Below are positions 26,132 to 37,252 of a stretch of 64,000 nt of DNA, one piece after another; within the stretch, counting starts at the first letter, position 1, and each line of letters opens with the position of its first letter. The position numbers were made by a program, and so were the translations under genes. The notes under the pieces were generated by a model. The model had not been told where the DNA came from and did not search any database. It saw only the letters and a list, made by a program, of their open reading frames with translations. The DNA comes from Bacteroidales bacterium Bact_11 (GTDB lineage: Bacteria > Bacteroidota > Bacteroidia > Bacteroidales > UBA932). The DNA lies in the NCBI GenBank assembly GCA_001603505.1, contig LUZC01000023.1, forward strand, positions 1 through 64,000, given 5' to 3'.

Positions 26132-27876
26132 AACGGTTCGTAACGATACTGATGTTGCTCGCCGGAGCGGTCTCGCTCCGTGCACAGGTGGCCTCCGTGG
26201 AGGTGAGCCGCGCCTACGACGTGGGACTCGATGGCATCCTCAAGCCTGCCATCCCGATTTCGGTCGACGATTCCCTGCATCGCTTTGATGTCCGGTTCGA
26301 CTATTCCATCTTCAACCGGCCTTATGCCGACCTGTATGATTTTACCCCCTATGAGACCATCCAGCTATCGACGGTGGGGGCCAATCGGACGCCCTTCCTG
26401 TTTGCCCGTCTCGGTTCACAGTATGCCTTTGGTGAGCGTGGCGTGATGCCTGCGGGGGAACTGTATCTCCAGACCAAGCCCCGCAACGGGTTCTGCTCAG
26501 GCTTGTATGGCCGGCACAATTCCTTCTTCGGCGACCTGGGACGCGGGTTTGGCGGGAATGCCATGCTGAACACCTCCCGTATGGAGAACACGGTGGGTGG
26601 CGACATGACCTACGACTGGGCGACCGGTGAATTGATGTTTGACGTGAAATACGATTTCGACCGTTACCGGTATACGCCGACATGGAATGGGACGGCGGTG
26701 GAAAATGGCAAGACGGACATCTTCCCGACAGCCGCGCATCGGAACAACAGCCTGACCGCATCCTTCAACCTGAATTCCGCGCAGAAAGAGCAGAACACGG
26801 TGTATTACGACGTGACGTTCTCGTACCGCAATACGCAGAAAGACCTCGCCATGTCGTATCCTGCCGCGGCTCCGGATACGACGCGGATTTCGGAGGGCTT
26901 CCTCTGTGTGAACGGGTATGTGGGCGCATCCTTCGACATCCACCGCATCTATGTTGATATGAACATCGAATACGCTTCCTATGGGGGCGTGCACGATTTC
27001 CAGATTGGTGTCGTGGAGTTTTCTCCCATCTACAAACTCCAGCGCAAGCGGCTGGATGCCAAGTTTGGCGTGAAGTTCGGTACCCGTTACGGAATTGCCG
27101 GGACCATTGAGGAACCCGGCCTGGACCTGTCGGCGCGCAGCAGTATCTTCCCCGATGTGGATATACGATACAACCTGATCGACAGGACGCTCTGGGCACA
27201 CGCCATCGTAACTGGCGGTAACGACCTGAATCCGTTCTCGCGCATGGTGGACGATTGTCCCATCGTGCTTCCGACGGCCGCGATGATGTTCGGCGTCCGT
27301 CCGGTCGACGCCACATTGTCGTTGGAAGGCGTGATCGGCGGGCGGCTCGGCCTGAATCTGGAAGGCAACTACAAGGTTACGCGCAACAAGATGCTCTTCG
27401 TCCCCGTGTACGACGGCTCCGTGCTGTCCCAATTGACACCGTCCTACCGCGACGTGAACCAGTATTCGGTGCAGGGCGAGGTCTTCTGGAAATCGCAGGA
27501 CCTGACGGTCGGCGGACGCCTCCGCTATGCGCATTATTTTGATGCGGAAGACAAGTCCACGGTGACCGAGATGCCGGCCTGGACGGGCTACGGATTCGTG
27601 CGCTACAATTTCCGCGAGCGGATTATCGCCCAGGTGGAATGCAACTACCGCGGGGCAACCAGCGGAGAGATGGCCGTATTGAATGGAACCTGTCTGCGGA
27701 TGTACTACGAGGTCCCGTCGATCGTGGATGTGGATGTAAATGTCAACTATTTGATTAACAAGAATTTTTCTGTCTTTGCAAAGGTGGGGAACCTGTTGAA
27801 TCACCGCAACCAGTACATGCCGCTCTATCTGGAGCCGGGCATCAATCTGGGCGCAGGGGTCTGCTTGAATTTCTAG
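26128..27876 (+). CDS. Outer-membrane beta-barrel protein (TonB-receptor-like, no plug seen)
   Basis: The protein has 582 residues. A signal peptide ends at SLRAQ, and the remainder is a series of alternating amphipathic strands with aromatic girdles, ending VGNLLNHRNQY and then a terminal phenylalanine (CLNF). The GNLLNHRNQ end is typical of TonB-dependent receptors, but I see no N-terminal plug domain or TonB box. At 582 residues it is short for a full receptor. It is translationally coupled to the TPR gene. It may be an outer-membrane channel or a structural partner of the TPR protein. The substrate is unknown. Confidence 0.75.
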   Translation: MKRFVTILMLLAGAVSLRAQVASVEVSRAYDVGLDGILKPAIPISVDDSLHRFDVRFDYSIFNRPYADLYDFTPYETIQLSTVGANRTPFLFARLGSQYAFGERGVMPAGELYLQTKPRNGFCSGLYGRHNSFFGDLGRGFGGNAMLNTSRMENTVGGDMTYDWATGELMFDVKYDFDRYRYTPTWNGTAVENGKTDIFPTAAHRNNSLTASFNLNSAQKEQNTVYYDVTFSYRNTQKDLAMSYPAAAPDTTRISEGFLCVNGYVGASFDIHRIYVDMNIEYASYGGVHDFQIGVVEFSPIYKLQRKRLDAKFGVKFGTRYGIAGTIEEPGLDLSARSSIFPDVDIRYNLIDRTLWAHAIVTGGNDLNPFSRMVDDCPIVLPTAAMMFGVRPVDATLSLEGVIGGRLGLNLEGNYKVTRNKMLFVPVYDGSVLSQLTPSYRDVNQYSVQGEVFWKSQDLTVGGRLRYAHYFDAEDKSTVTEMPAWTGYGFVRYNFRERIIAQVECNYRGATSGEMAVLNGTCLRMYYEVPSIVDVDVNVNYLINKNFSVFAKVGNLLNHRNQYMPLYLEPGINLGAGVCLNF

Positions 27877-29907
<2,031 letters not shown>

Positions 29908-29936
29908 TTTTTAAAATAATATCGTTACTATTTACT

Positions 29937-31196
29937 ATGGATATTTTTGACAGGATAGCGAAAGATTCCGGCGGTCCGCTTGGTCAGTATCGTGATAAGG
30001 CTTTCGGTTATTTTATGTTCCCGAAACTCGAAGGCGAGTTGGGACCCCATATGAAATTCCAGGGTGAGGACGTGCTTTGCTGGAGCCTGAACAACTATCT
30101 CGGCTTGGCCAACCATCCGGAAATCCGCAAGGCAGATGCCGAGGGCGCCGCCCGCTGGGGCCTGGCTTACCCGATGGGCTCCCGCATGCTGACCGGACAT
30201 ACTTCCCTTCACGAGCACCTGGAACGCGAACTGGCCGATTTTGAGAAGAAGGAAGACGCTTTCCTGTTCAATTTTGGCTATCAGGGCATCGTCTCGACGA
30301 TCGACGCGCTGGTGAGCCGCCGCGACGTGATCGTGTATGACAACGAGTGCCACGCCTGCCTGCTCGACGGTATCCGTCTCCACATCGGCAGCAAATATAA
30401 ATATCGTCACAACAACATCGCCAATTGCGAGATGATCCTGGCGCGCGCCTGCAAGGAAGCCGAAGAGAACGGAGGCGGCGTGCTGCTGATTACCGAGGGC
30501 GTGTACGGCATGACCGGTGCATTGGGTATTCTCGACCAGATAGCCGCCCTCAAGAAGAAATACAAGTTCCGTATCCTGATCGACGATGCCCACGGTTTCG
30601 GCGTGATGGGCCCCAACGGGCGCGGTACGTCCGAGCATTTCGGGGTGATGGACGAGATAGACATTTACATTGGCGCCTATGCCAAGAGCATGGCCATCAT
30701 CGGCGGCTTCGTGGCGGGTCCTCATGTCATTATCGACTATCTGCGTTATAATCTCCGTTCCCAGATTTACGCGAAAGCACTCCCGATGCCGATCGTGGAA
30801 GGCTGCCTCAAGCGTCTGGAAATCATCCGTGGCGAAGAGGGCGACAAGCTCCGCAAGCAACTCTGGGTCATTACCCGCGCGCTGCAGGATGGCCTGCGCA
30901 AGCGTGGCTTCGACATCGGCGTGGCAGAGGCATGCGTGACGCCGGTGTTCATGAAGGGCAATCTGGCACAGGCGACCAACATCCTGATCGACCTGCGCAA
31001 GAACTATCACATCTTCTGCTCGGTGGTGACGTATCCCGTCGTTCCGGAGGGAATCCTGATGTACCGCATTATTCCGACTGCGGCGCACTCGCTTGAGGAT
31101 GTGGAATATACGCTCAATGCGTTTGCCGAGATCAAGGAGAAGCTCGCGAAAGGCCAGTACGACGCTTTCGAGATGCAGAATATGAGCATCCGCTAG
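29937..31196 (+). CDS. spt: Serine palmitoyltransferase-type alpha-oxoamine synthase
   Basis: The protein has 419 residues. It is a PLP fold type I enzyme with DNECHACLLDG, the aspartate-histidine pair in DDAHGFGVMG and the PLP lysine in GAYAKSMAIIGGF. The N-terminal sequence and length match the Bacteroidota enzymes that condense serine with a fatty acyl-CoA, the first step in sphingolipid synthesis. The closest alternative is glycine C-acetyltransferase (Kbl). The downstream short-chain reductase, one base after the stop, supports sphingolipid synthesis because the product is a 3-ketone that must be reduced. Confidence 0.88.
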   Translation: MDIFDRIAKDSGGPLGQYRDKAFGYFMFPKLEGELGPHMKFQGEDVLCWSLNNYLGLANHPEIRKADAEGAARWGLAYPMGSRMLTGHTSLHEHLERELADFEKKEDAFLFNFGYQGIVSTIDALVSRRDVIVYDNECHACLLDGIRLHIGSKYKYRHNNIANCEMILARACKEAEENGGGVLLITEGVYGMTGALGILDQIAALKKKYKFRILIDDAHGFGVMGPNGRGTSEHFGVMDEIDIYIGAYAKSMAIIGGFVAGPHVIIDYLRYNLRSQIYAKALPMPIVEGCLKRLEIIRGEEGDKLRKQLWVITRALQDGLRKRGFDIGVAEACVTPVFMKGNLAQATNILIDLRKNYHIFCSVVTYPVVPEGILMYRIIPTAAHSLEDVEYTLNAFAEIKEKLAKGQYDAFEMQNMSIR

Positions 31197-31197
31197 G

Positions 31198-32022
31198 ATG
31201 GTCACCGGAAAAGTCATCATCATTACGGGAGCAAGCTCGGGAATCGGGCTTGCTTCCGCTCGTTTGTTTGCTGCACACGGCAACAAGGTGGTGATGGCGG
31301 CCCGCTCGATCGATCGGCTGGAGGCGCTTGCTGCGGAGATGCTGTCCGATCCTGCCACGCCGGCCTCGACGGAAATTCTTTGTGTGAAGACCGATGTGTC
31401 GCTGGAAGCGGACTGCAGGACGATGGTGGAACGGACGCTGGAACGGTTTGGCGGAATCGATATTCTGGTGAACAATGCCGGCGTGTCGATGCGCGCGCTC
31501 TTCCGCGATGTCGACCTGAAGGTGCTTCGTACGTTGATGGACGTGAATTTCTGGGGGACGGTTTACTGCACGAAGTATGCGTTGCCGTCGCTGCTGGAGC
31601 GCAAGGGCTCGGTGGTTGGGGTGGTCTCAACGGCCGGGTATGCCGGGCTTGCCGCTCGGACGGGCTACAGCGCTTCGAAGTTCGCTGTCCGCGGTTTTCT
31701 CGACACGCTGCGGATCGAGCATGTGAAGGATGGGTTGCACGTCCTGGTGTTCGCGCCGGGGTTCACTACGTCGAACGTCCGCTTTGCGTCACTGACTGCT
31801 GATGGGACGCCGCAGGGCAGTTCGCCGCGCGACGAGAGCAAGATGATGAGTGCTGAAAAGGTGGCACGCAAGATGGAACGGGCCATCGAGCGCCGCCGCC
31901 GCGAGGTGATCCTCACGTTCCTGGCGCACCTTGAACTCTTCGTCCAGCGCCATATGCCCCGCCACATGGACCGCTGGGCCTACGATTACATGGCCCGCGA
32001 GCCCGATTCGCCTCTCAAGTGA
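31198..32022 (+). CDS. Short-chain dehydrogenase/reductase, possible 3-ketosphinganine reductase
   Basis: The protein has 274 residues. The nucleotide motif TGASSGIG (10-17), NNAG and the catalytic Ser144, Tyr157 and Lys161 (YSASK) are in place. A long C-terminal tail ends RHMPRHMDRWAYDYM, which is unusual and could contact the membrane. The gene starts one base after the serine palmitoyltransferase gene, so the pair is almost certainly co-translated. The obvious job is reduction of 3-ketosphinganine, but this is inferred from neighbourhood. Its stop abuts the stop of the convergent esterase. Confidence 0.8.
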   Translation: MVTGKVIIITGASSGIGLASARLFAAHGNKVVMAARSIDRLEALAAEMLSDPATPASTEILCVKTDVSLEADCRTMVERTLERFGGIDILVNNAGVSMRALFRDVDLKVLRTLMDVNFWGTVYCTKYALPSLLERKGSVVGVVSTAGYAGLAARTGYSASKFAVRGFLDTLRIEHVKDGLHVLVFAPGFTTSNVRFASLTADGTPQGSSPRDESKMMSAEKVARKMERAIERRRREVILTFLAHLELFVQRHMPRHMDRWAYDYMAREPDSPLK

Positions 32023-32871
32023 TCAATACCCAAGGTTCTCGCCGTTGAGGATGCGGGAGAAGTACCAGAGATGGAGTCGGAGGGCGTAGCCCCAGTATTT
32101 CCAAGAGTGGACGCCGGGAGAATAGACCTCGATGTAGGGGACGCCTTCTTCTTTGCAGCGCTCGCAGAAACTGCGCGATGCCCCGTACAAGATATCATCG
32201 TATCCGCAGGAAACCAGCATCAGCTTTCCGGAATCCTTCGCCCGTGCCACACGGTTGATCGCCGACTCTTCCGCGTAACGCGTGTTCTCAGGCACATACG
32301 GTCCGAGCAGCTCTCCCAGGCCGAGACGGTCTTTTTCATAGGAAAGGTCCAGCACACCGCTCATCGAACCGGCGGCGCGGAAGCGGTTCACATCGTCGAG
32401 GAACAGGTTGATCGCGCCGTGGCCGCCCATCGAAAGACCGGTGATAAACGTCTTCTCCGGACTCAGGAAATACTTCTCCATGATGGTCGGATACAATTCC
32501 TCATCGAAAAATTTGCGCCACTGCATCCCTTCGGGATTGTTGGCGTTCACATACCAGCTTTGGTAAAAGCCATCGGGGCAGATGATGATGAACCCGGTCT
32601 CGTCGGCCACCTGCTGGATGTCATATTTCCGGCTCCAGTCGTGGAAGCAGCCTGACCAGCCGTGCAGTAGGAAGAGCGCCGGCACCGGGTCGGGATCGCC
32701 CATGCAGTCGATGCAGTACTCCTCTGCATAATTGGCGGCATACTGCTGCGGGATAAACACCAGAACGGAATCGTCGGCATGGAGGTTGGGAGAGGGGAGA
32801 ACCAGCAGCTGCTGTGCACCGGCGGCCAGGGGCAGGAGGGCCAGGATGGCGGCCACGATGATTTTTTTCAT
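32023..32871 (-). CDS. Secreted alpha/beta-hydrolase esterase
   Basis: The protein has 282 residues. A signal peptide ends at AAGAQ. The nucleophile elbow GLSMGGHGA has Ser147, and a HGWSGCFHDW oxyanion region lies at about 70-79. It belongs to the esterase D/Ag85-like group, which includes acetyl- and feruloyl-esterases. It is probably periplasmic or surface exposed. It stands alone on the minus strand, converging on the reductase gene with zero bases between stop codons. The natural substrate is not evident. Confidence 0.85.
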   Translation of the reverse strand: MKKIIVAAILALLPLAAGAQQLLVLPSPNLHADDSVLVFIPQQYAANYAEEYCIDCMGDPDPVPALFLLHGWSGCFHDWSRKYDIQQVADETGFIIICPDGFYQSWYVNANNPEGMQWRKFFDEELYPTIMEKYFLSPEKTFITGLSMGGHGAINLFLDDVNRFRAAGSMSGVLDLSYEKDRLGLGELLGPYVPENTRYAEESAINRVARAKDSGKLMLVSCGYDDILYGASRSFCERCKEEGVPYIEVYSPGVHSWKYWGYALRLHLWYFSRILNGENLGY

Positions 32872-32912
32872 TTTCGGAGATTATTGTTAACTTTACTTTT
32901 TGTCCATTTGTA

Positions 32913-32920
32913 CAAAGTTA
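32913..32920 (-). promoter_or_regulatory. -7 box of the esterase gene
   Basis: The minus strand reads TAACTTTG, 41 bases before the esterase ATG. Its outer base is the first base of the divergent HD-protein ATG at 32920. Confidence 0.55.
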
Positions 32921-34950
32921 TGAAAAATTATCGGATCTACATCTGTTTTATCGTGTTGGCAGTTCTGATGCTCCTCCTGTATCCCAAGGAGGGGAAATTC
33001 CAGTATGAGTACCAGAAAGGCCGCCCGTGGGTCTATGAGACGCTGATCTCTCCCATCGATTTCCCGATCCTGAAAACGGAAGCGGAAATGCTCAAGGAGA
33101 AGGATGAACGGGCCTCGGAGATGATCGACTATTACAGCTATGATCCGACGGTTGCTCCTCGGATGCTGGAACAATTTGGCCACAAGGCCGTGGAACTGCA
33201 TCTGGACGGGGAATTGACCCGCGATATGTATGACCATCTGAGCCAGGCCTATGCACGGGGCATCGTGGCAGACTTCGGCAATGCCGACCTTTCAAGCAAG
33301 GTCATCTCCATCAAACGCGATAAACGGGTGGTCGAAACCCCCGCTACCGATATCTACGACATAGAACGGGTGTATGAGGTGCTCAAGTCGGACCTGGTAT
33401 TCGACTATCCCGGCATGGACATCGATTCGATTGCCAATCGTCTGGACGTAAAATCTTTCATTGTCCCCAATCTGCTTTACGACGAAAATACCACCCAACT
33501 GGTACATAAGGAGGCCGTGAATTATATCTCGCCGACCAAGGGCATGATCTACGCGGGCCAGCTCATCGTGTCGGAAGGAGAGATCGTCACGAGCGACATT
33601 TGCCAGATCCTGGATTCCTACAAGGAAGAATACAAAGAGAGTTACGGCTATACGGGATCCCCCGATGCCTTGCTGATCAGTCATCTCTTCTTGATCATCG
33701 TTATTCTGGGCGTCTTTTTCTTTGCCGTTTTCTTCCTCGACAAGTCGGTTTTCGCCTCGATGCCTAAACTGCTGTTCCTGATGATGCTGCTGCTGATCTC
33801 CTTTGCCGGTGTATCAATACTCTTCCAGGTAGACCAGCGCCTGCTCTATCTCTTCCCGTTTGCGGTGCTGGCCCTCTACATGAGCGCCTTCTTTCACGAC
33901 GACATGGCTTATGCCGTGTATGCTGTCACCATCCTGCCGCTGCTGATTATCCCGGAGAACGGCGTAGAGTTGTTCTTCATCAATTTGATTGGTGGCTCCG
34001 TAGCGCTGTATGCCTACGGCAAACTCAACCGTGGCTGGCTCCAGTTTGTCAATGCGCTGTTTATTTTCATAGGAATGTCGCTGGTTTGCTTCGCGTTCAA
34101 GCTTGGTACGGGGGACCTGACCTATGCGCTCAAGTCGACCAATTTCCTGTATCTGGGAATCAGCGCCATCCTGAGCGTCGTGCTCTATCCCTTTGTGTAC
34201 TTGTTTGAGAAGATTTTCGGTTTTGTGTCGTATTCCCGTCTCTGGGACCTTTCAGATACCAACAACAGACTGCTGCAGGACTTGCAGTACAAGGCCCCGG
34301 GAACGTTCCAGCATTCGCTTCAGGTGGCTAATCTGGCTGAAAAGGCGGCTCGGGAGATTGGCGCCGACGGCATGCTTGTGCGGGTTGGAGCGCTTTACCA
34401 CGATATCGGAAAGATGGAAAATCCGCAGTGCTTCATCGAGAACCAGGCGGAAGGCGTGAATTACCACGCCGGCCTGACGCCTGAAGAAAGTGCGCGGGCC
34501 ATCATCAAGCACGTGAGTGACGGCCTTGCTCTGGCCCGCAAGAGCAAATTGCCCGAAAACGTGGCGGATTTCATTGCCAGCCACCACGGCCATTCCCTGA
34601 CGCTCTATTTCTACAACAGCTATTGCAATGCGGGTGGCGATCCTGCCAACAAAGAACCATTCACTTACGATGGCAAGCTCCCCCGCACCAAGGAGCAGGT
34701 GGTGGTGATGATGGCCGACGCGGTAGAGGCGGCCTCCCGTACGCTGAAAGATTATTCCGAGGAGAGCATTTCGGATCTCGTCGAGCGCATCCTCAAAAAC
34801 AAGTTCGACGATTCTCAGTTGGCCGAGGCCGCTATCTCCATCAAGGAGATCAATACCGTGAAGGCTTCGTTCAAACAGTATCTCCAGCAGATTTACCACG
34901 CCCGGATCGCTTATCCAAAGCGGCAGCAACCCGCAAAACCAGCAGAGTAA
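32920..34950 (+). CDS. 7TM-HD phosphodiesterase (PgpH-like)
   Basis: The protein has 676 residues. An N-terminal membrane helix, a large extracytoplasmic domain (about 25-250), a cluster of about seven membrane helices (about 260-440) and a C-terminal HD domain with FQHSLQVANLAEK and LYHDIGKME are visible, which is the 7TMR-HD layout. PgpH members cleave the second messenger cyclic di-AMP. I use the ATG at 32920. A near-consensus box (TACTTTTTG, one base too long) lies at 32894-32902. Its last 80 bases overlap the 3' end of lnt on the other strand. Confidence 0.9.
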   Translation: MKNYRIYICFIVLAVLMLLLYPKEGKFQYEYQKGRPWVYETLISPIDFPILKTEAEMLKEKDERASEMIDYYSYDPTVAPRMLEQFGHKAVELHLDGELTRDMYDHLSQAYARGIVADFGNADLSSKVISIKRDKRVVETPATDIYDIERVYEVLKSDLVFDYPGMDIDSIANRLDVKSFIVPNLLYDENTTQLVHKEAVNYISPTKGMIYAGQLIVSEGEIVTSDICQILDSYKEEYKESYGYTGSPDALLISHLFLIIVILGVFFFAVFFLDKSVFASMPKLLFLMMLLLISFAGVSILFQVDQRLLYLFPFAVLALYMSAFFHDDMAYAVYAVTILPLLIIPENGVELFFINLIGGSVALYAYGKLNRGWLQFVNALFIFIGMSLVCFAFKLGTGDLTYALKSTNFLYLGISAILSVVLYPFVYLFEKIFGFVSYSRLWDLSDTNNRLLQDLQYKAPGTFQHSLQVANLAEKAAREIGADGMLVRVGALYHDIGKMENPQCFIENQAEGVNYHAGLTPEESARAIIKHVSDGLALARKSKLPENVADFIASHHGHSLTLYFYNSYCNAGGDPANKEPFTYDGKLPRTKEQVVVMMADAVEAASRTLKDYSEESISDLVERILKNKFDDSQLAEAAISIKEINTVKASFKQYLQQIYHARIAYPKRQQPAKPAE

Positions 34951-36526
34951 ACAGGAGAATCAGGAATCCCGTCGTAGAGAAGCGTCCCACCCGGTCGCCA
35001 TGGCGGACGAACGGCGTCTGCGCGTCGTTGCCGTTGACGGTACCCTTCAGGGTGGTTTCCACCCACCAGCCGGTCTTCTGCAGCACGTCGCCCCGCTGGT
35101 TGATGATACCCGAAGTGCCGGTGTTGGCAGCCTGCACGATGTCGCGCCGATTCTCGATGGCCCGCAGGCGCGCATAGTTGAAATGCTGCCGGTAGCCGGG
35201 CGTATCTCCCCACCAGCCGTCGTTGGTGATGACGGCCAGGAACCGGGCGCCCTTCTTCGTGGCCAGGCGCGACCAGTCGCCGTACACCGATTCGTAGCAT
35301 ATCATCACCCCGACTTTGTCTCCGTTGCTGTCGGGGATCACCTCCATTTCCTCTTGTGTGCCATAGCTGCTGCTTGATCCGCCGAACTTCCGAACGAGGG
35401 GGCCCAGGAAAGTCAAGACGTTTTCGTAGGGGATGATTTCGACACCCGGGACGAGTTTCGACTTGAAGTACGACCCATACACCTGCGCGCTGTCGAGCAC
35501 CATGGCGGTGTTGTAAACGTCGATCCAGTGGCCTTGTCCGCGGTCACGGGCGCTGCGAGTGGGCTTGACGGAACTCTCGAAATGCCGGTAGGTGAGGGCT
35601 CCCAGCAGCAGGTCGGTGCCCGGATGGGCAGAGAGGAACGACTGGTACAGCCGGATCGAGGCATTGGCCTCGGGGTTGTCGATATCGATGTCGTAGGTGA
35701 AGGTCTCCGGGGTAACGATGAAGCGGGTTTCCGGCGTCGCGGCATCTTCCATCAGTTCCACGAGCCGGGCGTCGAGGGCAGCCTGCGGGGACACGCCGTA
35801 TTTGTGGAACGGGTCGATGTTGGGCTGGATGACCACCACTTCCATCGGGTCGTCCGATTCCCTGTAAGTGGCGTAACGGATTTCCGAACAGAGGATCGGG
35901 ATAAGGATGAGCGCGAGGGAACACCCCCCGTACCAACGCTTGTTATTCCGGGTATCGGAAATCAGCAGCAGGTAAAGCGCTGCATTGGTCAGCAGGATCC
36001 AGGCGGAACCGCCGACCGCACCGACCGATTCATACCATTGCACCAGCCGCGTAGAAGTGGCGAAGGCGTTGCCCAGGCAGAGCCAAGGCCAGGAAATCTC
36101 CACGTCGAAGTACAAGTGTTCCCAGGCCAGCCAGGTCACAATGAAAAAGAACAGGGACAGCGCTTCGGCTTTTACCGGGTTTTTCTCGCGGCTGCGGATG
36201 ATGCGTCCGCCCCAGCGGTAGATGGCAAATACGGCCGCCATCTGAAGAGCGTTGAGCAGTAGTGCGGCGATGGCCCCTGCTGGAGAAACGAACCAAATCC
36301 AGAACGTGGTGGCGATGTTAAAGAGCAGGAAGGCCGCATAATAGTACCAGAAGGCATGCCGGACCTGATGCTCAAGCAGCATCCGGTCGAGGCAGAAGAG
36401 GGGAACAAAGGCGACCAGGGAGAGGAATCCGAGGTGTGGTACCAGGAAGGGAAGGCTGAGCAGCAGCGCAAATCCTGCAACCAGAAACCAGCGGTTTCCA
36501 CGTATGTTTTTCCGAAGGACAGTCAT
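34871..36526 (-). CDS. lnt: Apolipoprotein N-acyltransferase
   Basis: The protein has 551 residues. There are about six N-terminal membrane helices, a nitrilase-like periplasmic domain with the catalytic Glu in FIVTPETF, the Lys in KLVPGVE and the Cys in GVMICYESVYGD, and a final membrane helix. It adds the third fatty acid to lipoproteins in the inner membrane. I use the ATG at 36526, which follows a TATCTTTG box by 18 bases; the in-frame extension to 37462 is antisense of the LysE gene and is rejected. The last 80 bases overlap the HD gene in antisense. Confidence 0.93.
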   Translation of the reverse strand: MTVLRKNIRGNRWFLVAGFALLLSLPFLVPHLGFLSLVAFVPLFCLDRMLLEHQVRHAFWYYYAAFLLFNIATTFWIWFVSPAGAIAALLLNALQMAAVFAIYRWGGRIIRSREKNPVKAEALSLFFFIVTWLAWEHLYFDVEISWPWLCLGNAFATSTRLVQWYESVGAVGGSAWILLTNAALYLLLISDTRNNKRWYGGCSLALILIPILCSEIRYATYRESDDPMEVVVIQPNIDPFHKYGVSPQAALDARLVELMEDAATPETRFIVTPETFTYDIDIDNPEANASIRLYQSFLSAHPGTDLLLGALTYRHFESSVKPTRSARDRGQGHWIDVYNTAMVLDSAQVYGSYFKSKLVPGVEIIPYENVLTFLGPLVRKFGGSSSSYGTQEEMEVIPDSNGDKVGVMICYESVYGDWSRLATKKGARFLAVITNDGWWGDTPGYRQHFNYARLRAIENRRDIVQAANTGTSGIINQRGDVLQKTGWWVETTLKGTVNGNDAQTPFVRHGDRVGRFSTTGFLILLFTLLVLRVAAALDKRSGRGKSAGDTV

Positions 36527-36544
36527 ATTGTTGAGTTTGGTACA

Positions 36545-36552
36545 CAAAGATA
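36545..36552 (-). promoter_or_regulatory. -7 box of lnt
   Basis: The minus strand reads TATCTTTG, 18 bases before the lnt ATG. Confidence 0.6.
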
Positions 36553-36573
36553 GGTTTTTTGTACAAATAATGG

Positions 36574-36581
36574 TATCTTTG
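36574..36581 (+). promoter_or_regulatory. -7 box of the LysE-type gene
   Basis: TATCTTTG, 17 bases before the ATG at 36599. It mirrors the lnt box 21 bases away on the other strand. Confidence 0.6.
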
Positions 36582-36598
36582 TGTCCGGTTTGGAAAGC

Positions 36599-37252
36599 AT
36601 GGCAATCTATTTCATCAAGGCCATCCTCGTCGGGTTGACCGCCGCGATTCCTCTGGGACCGTTGGGCATCGTTTGCATACAGCGAACGCTCAACCATGGC
36701 CGTTGGTCGGGCTTTGCGGTGGGTATCGGTGCCGCCATCGGCGATACGATCTATGCTGCCATCTCGCTTTTCTCGCTGTCGTTCGTCAGCGAATTCCTCG
36801 ACCGCAACCGTGTGTGGGTGCTGCTGATCGGCGGTATCATCATCATGCTGATCGGCATCCAGATCGCCATGAAGAATCCTATCAAGGATGTGCGCCAGCC
36901 CAAGAAGAACCTCGGTTCGGGTTTGATGCAGGATGTGCTGCGCGGATTCCTGATGACGCTTTCCAATCCGGGCGCACTGGTGCTCATGCTGGGCATCTGC
37001 GCTTTCTTCGGCCTCGACATGGGCGGGGAGTACCGCTTTTATCTGATGATGATCGTCTTGGGCGGCATTTTCCTGGGCTCCGTTGGCTGGTGGTTCCTGC
37101 TGAGCGGCGGCATCAACCTGTTCCGCAAGCGGTTCCGGCTGCGGCAGCTGCTGGTGATCAACCGGATCGCAGGCACCATCATCGCACTCATCGGCCTGGC
37201 CTCGCTGGTGGAGAGCCTGGCCGAGCTGATCTTCCATCAGCCGCTGATCTAA
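36599..37252 (+). CDS. LysE-family translocator
   Basis: The protein has 217 residues with about six membrane helices. The N-terminal AAIPLGPLGIVCIQRTL and GFAVGIGAAIGDTIYA match the LysE/RhtB family signature. These proteins export amino acids or their derivatives. It starts at 36599 behind its own promoter. Its TAA overlaps the TAG of the convergent HAD gene by 4 bases (CTAA). The substrate cannot be told from sequence. Confidence 0.88.
   Translation: MAIYFIKAILVGLTAAIPLGPLGIVCIQRTLNHGRWSGFAVGIGAAIGDTIYAAISLFSLSFVSEFLDRNRVWVLLIGGIIIMLIGIQIAMKNPIKDVRQPKKNLGSGLMQDVLRGFLMTLSNPGALVLMLGICAFFGLDMGGEYRFYLMMIVLGGIFLGSVGWWFLLSGGINLFRKRFRLRQLLVINRIAGTIIALIGLASLVESLAELIFHQPLI

Noticed and set aside
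24647-26185. A 512-residue open frame on the minus strand
   Set aside because: It is antisense of the TPR gene, whose signal peptide, repeats and promoter are all clear.
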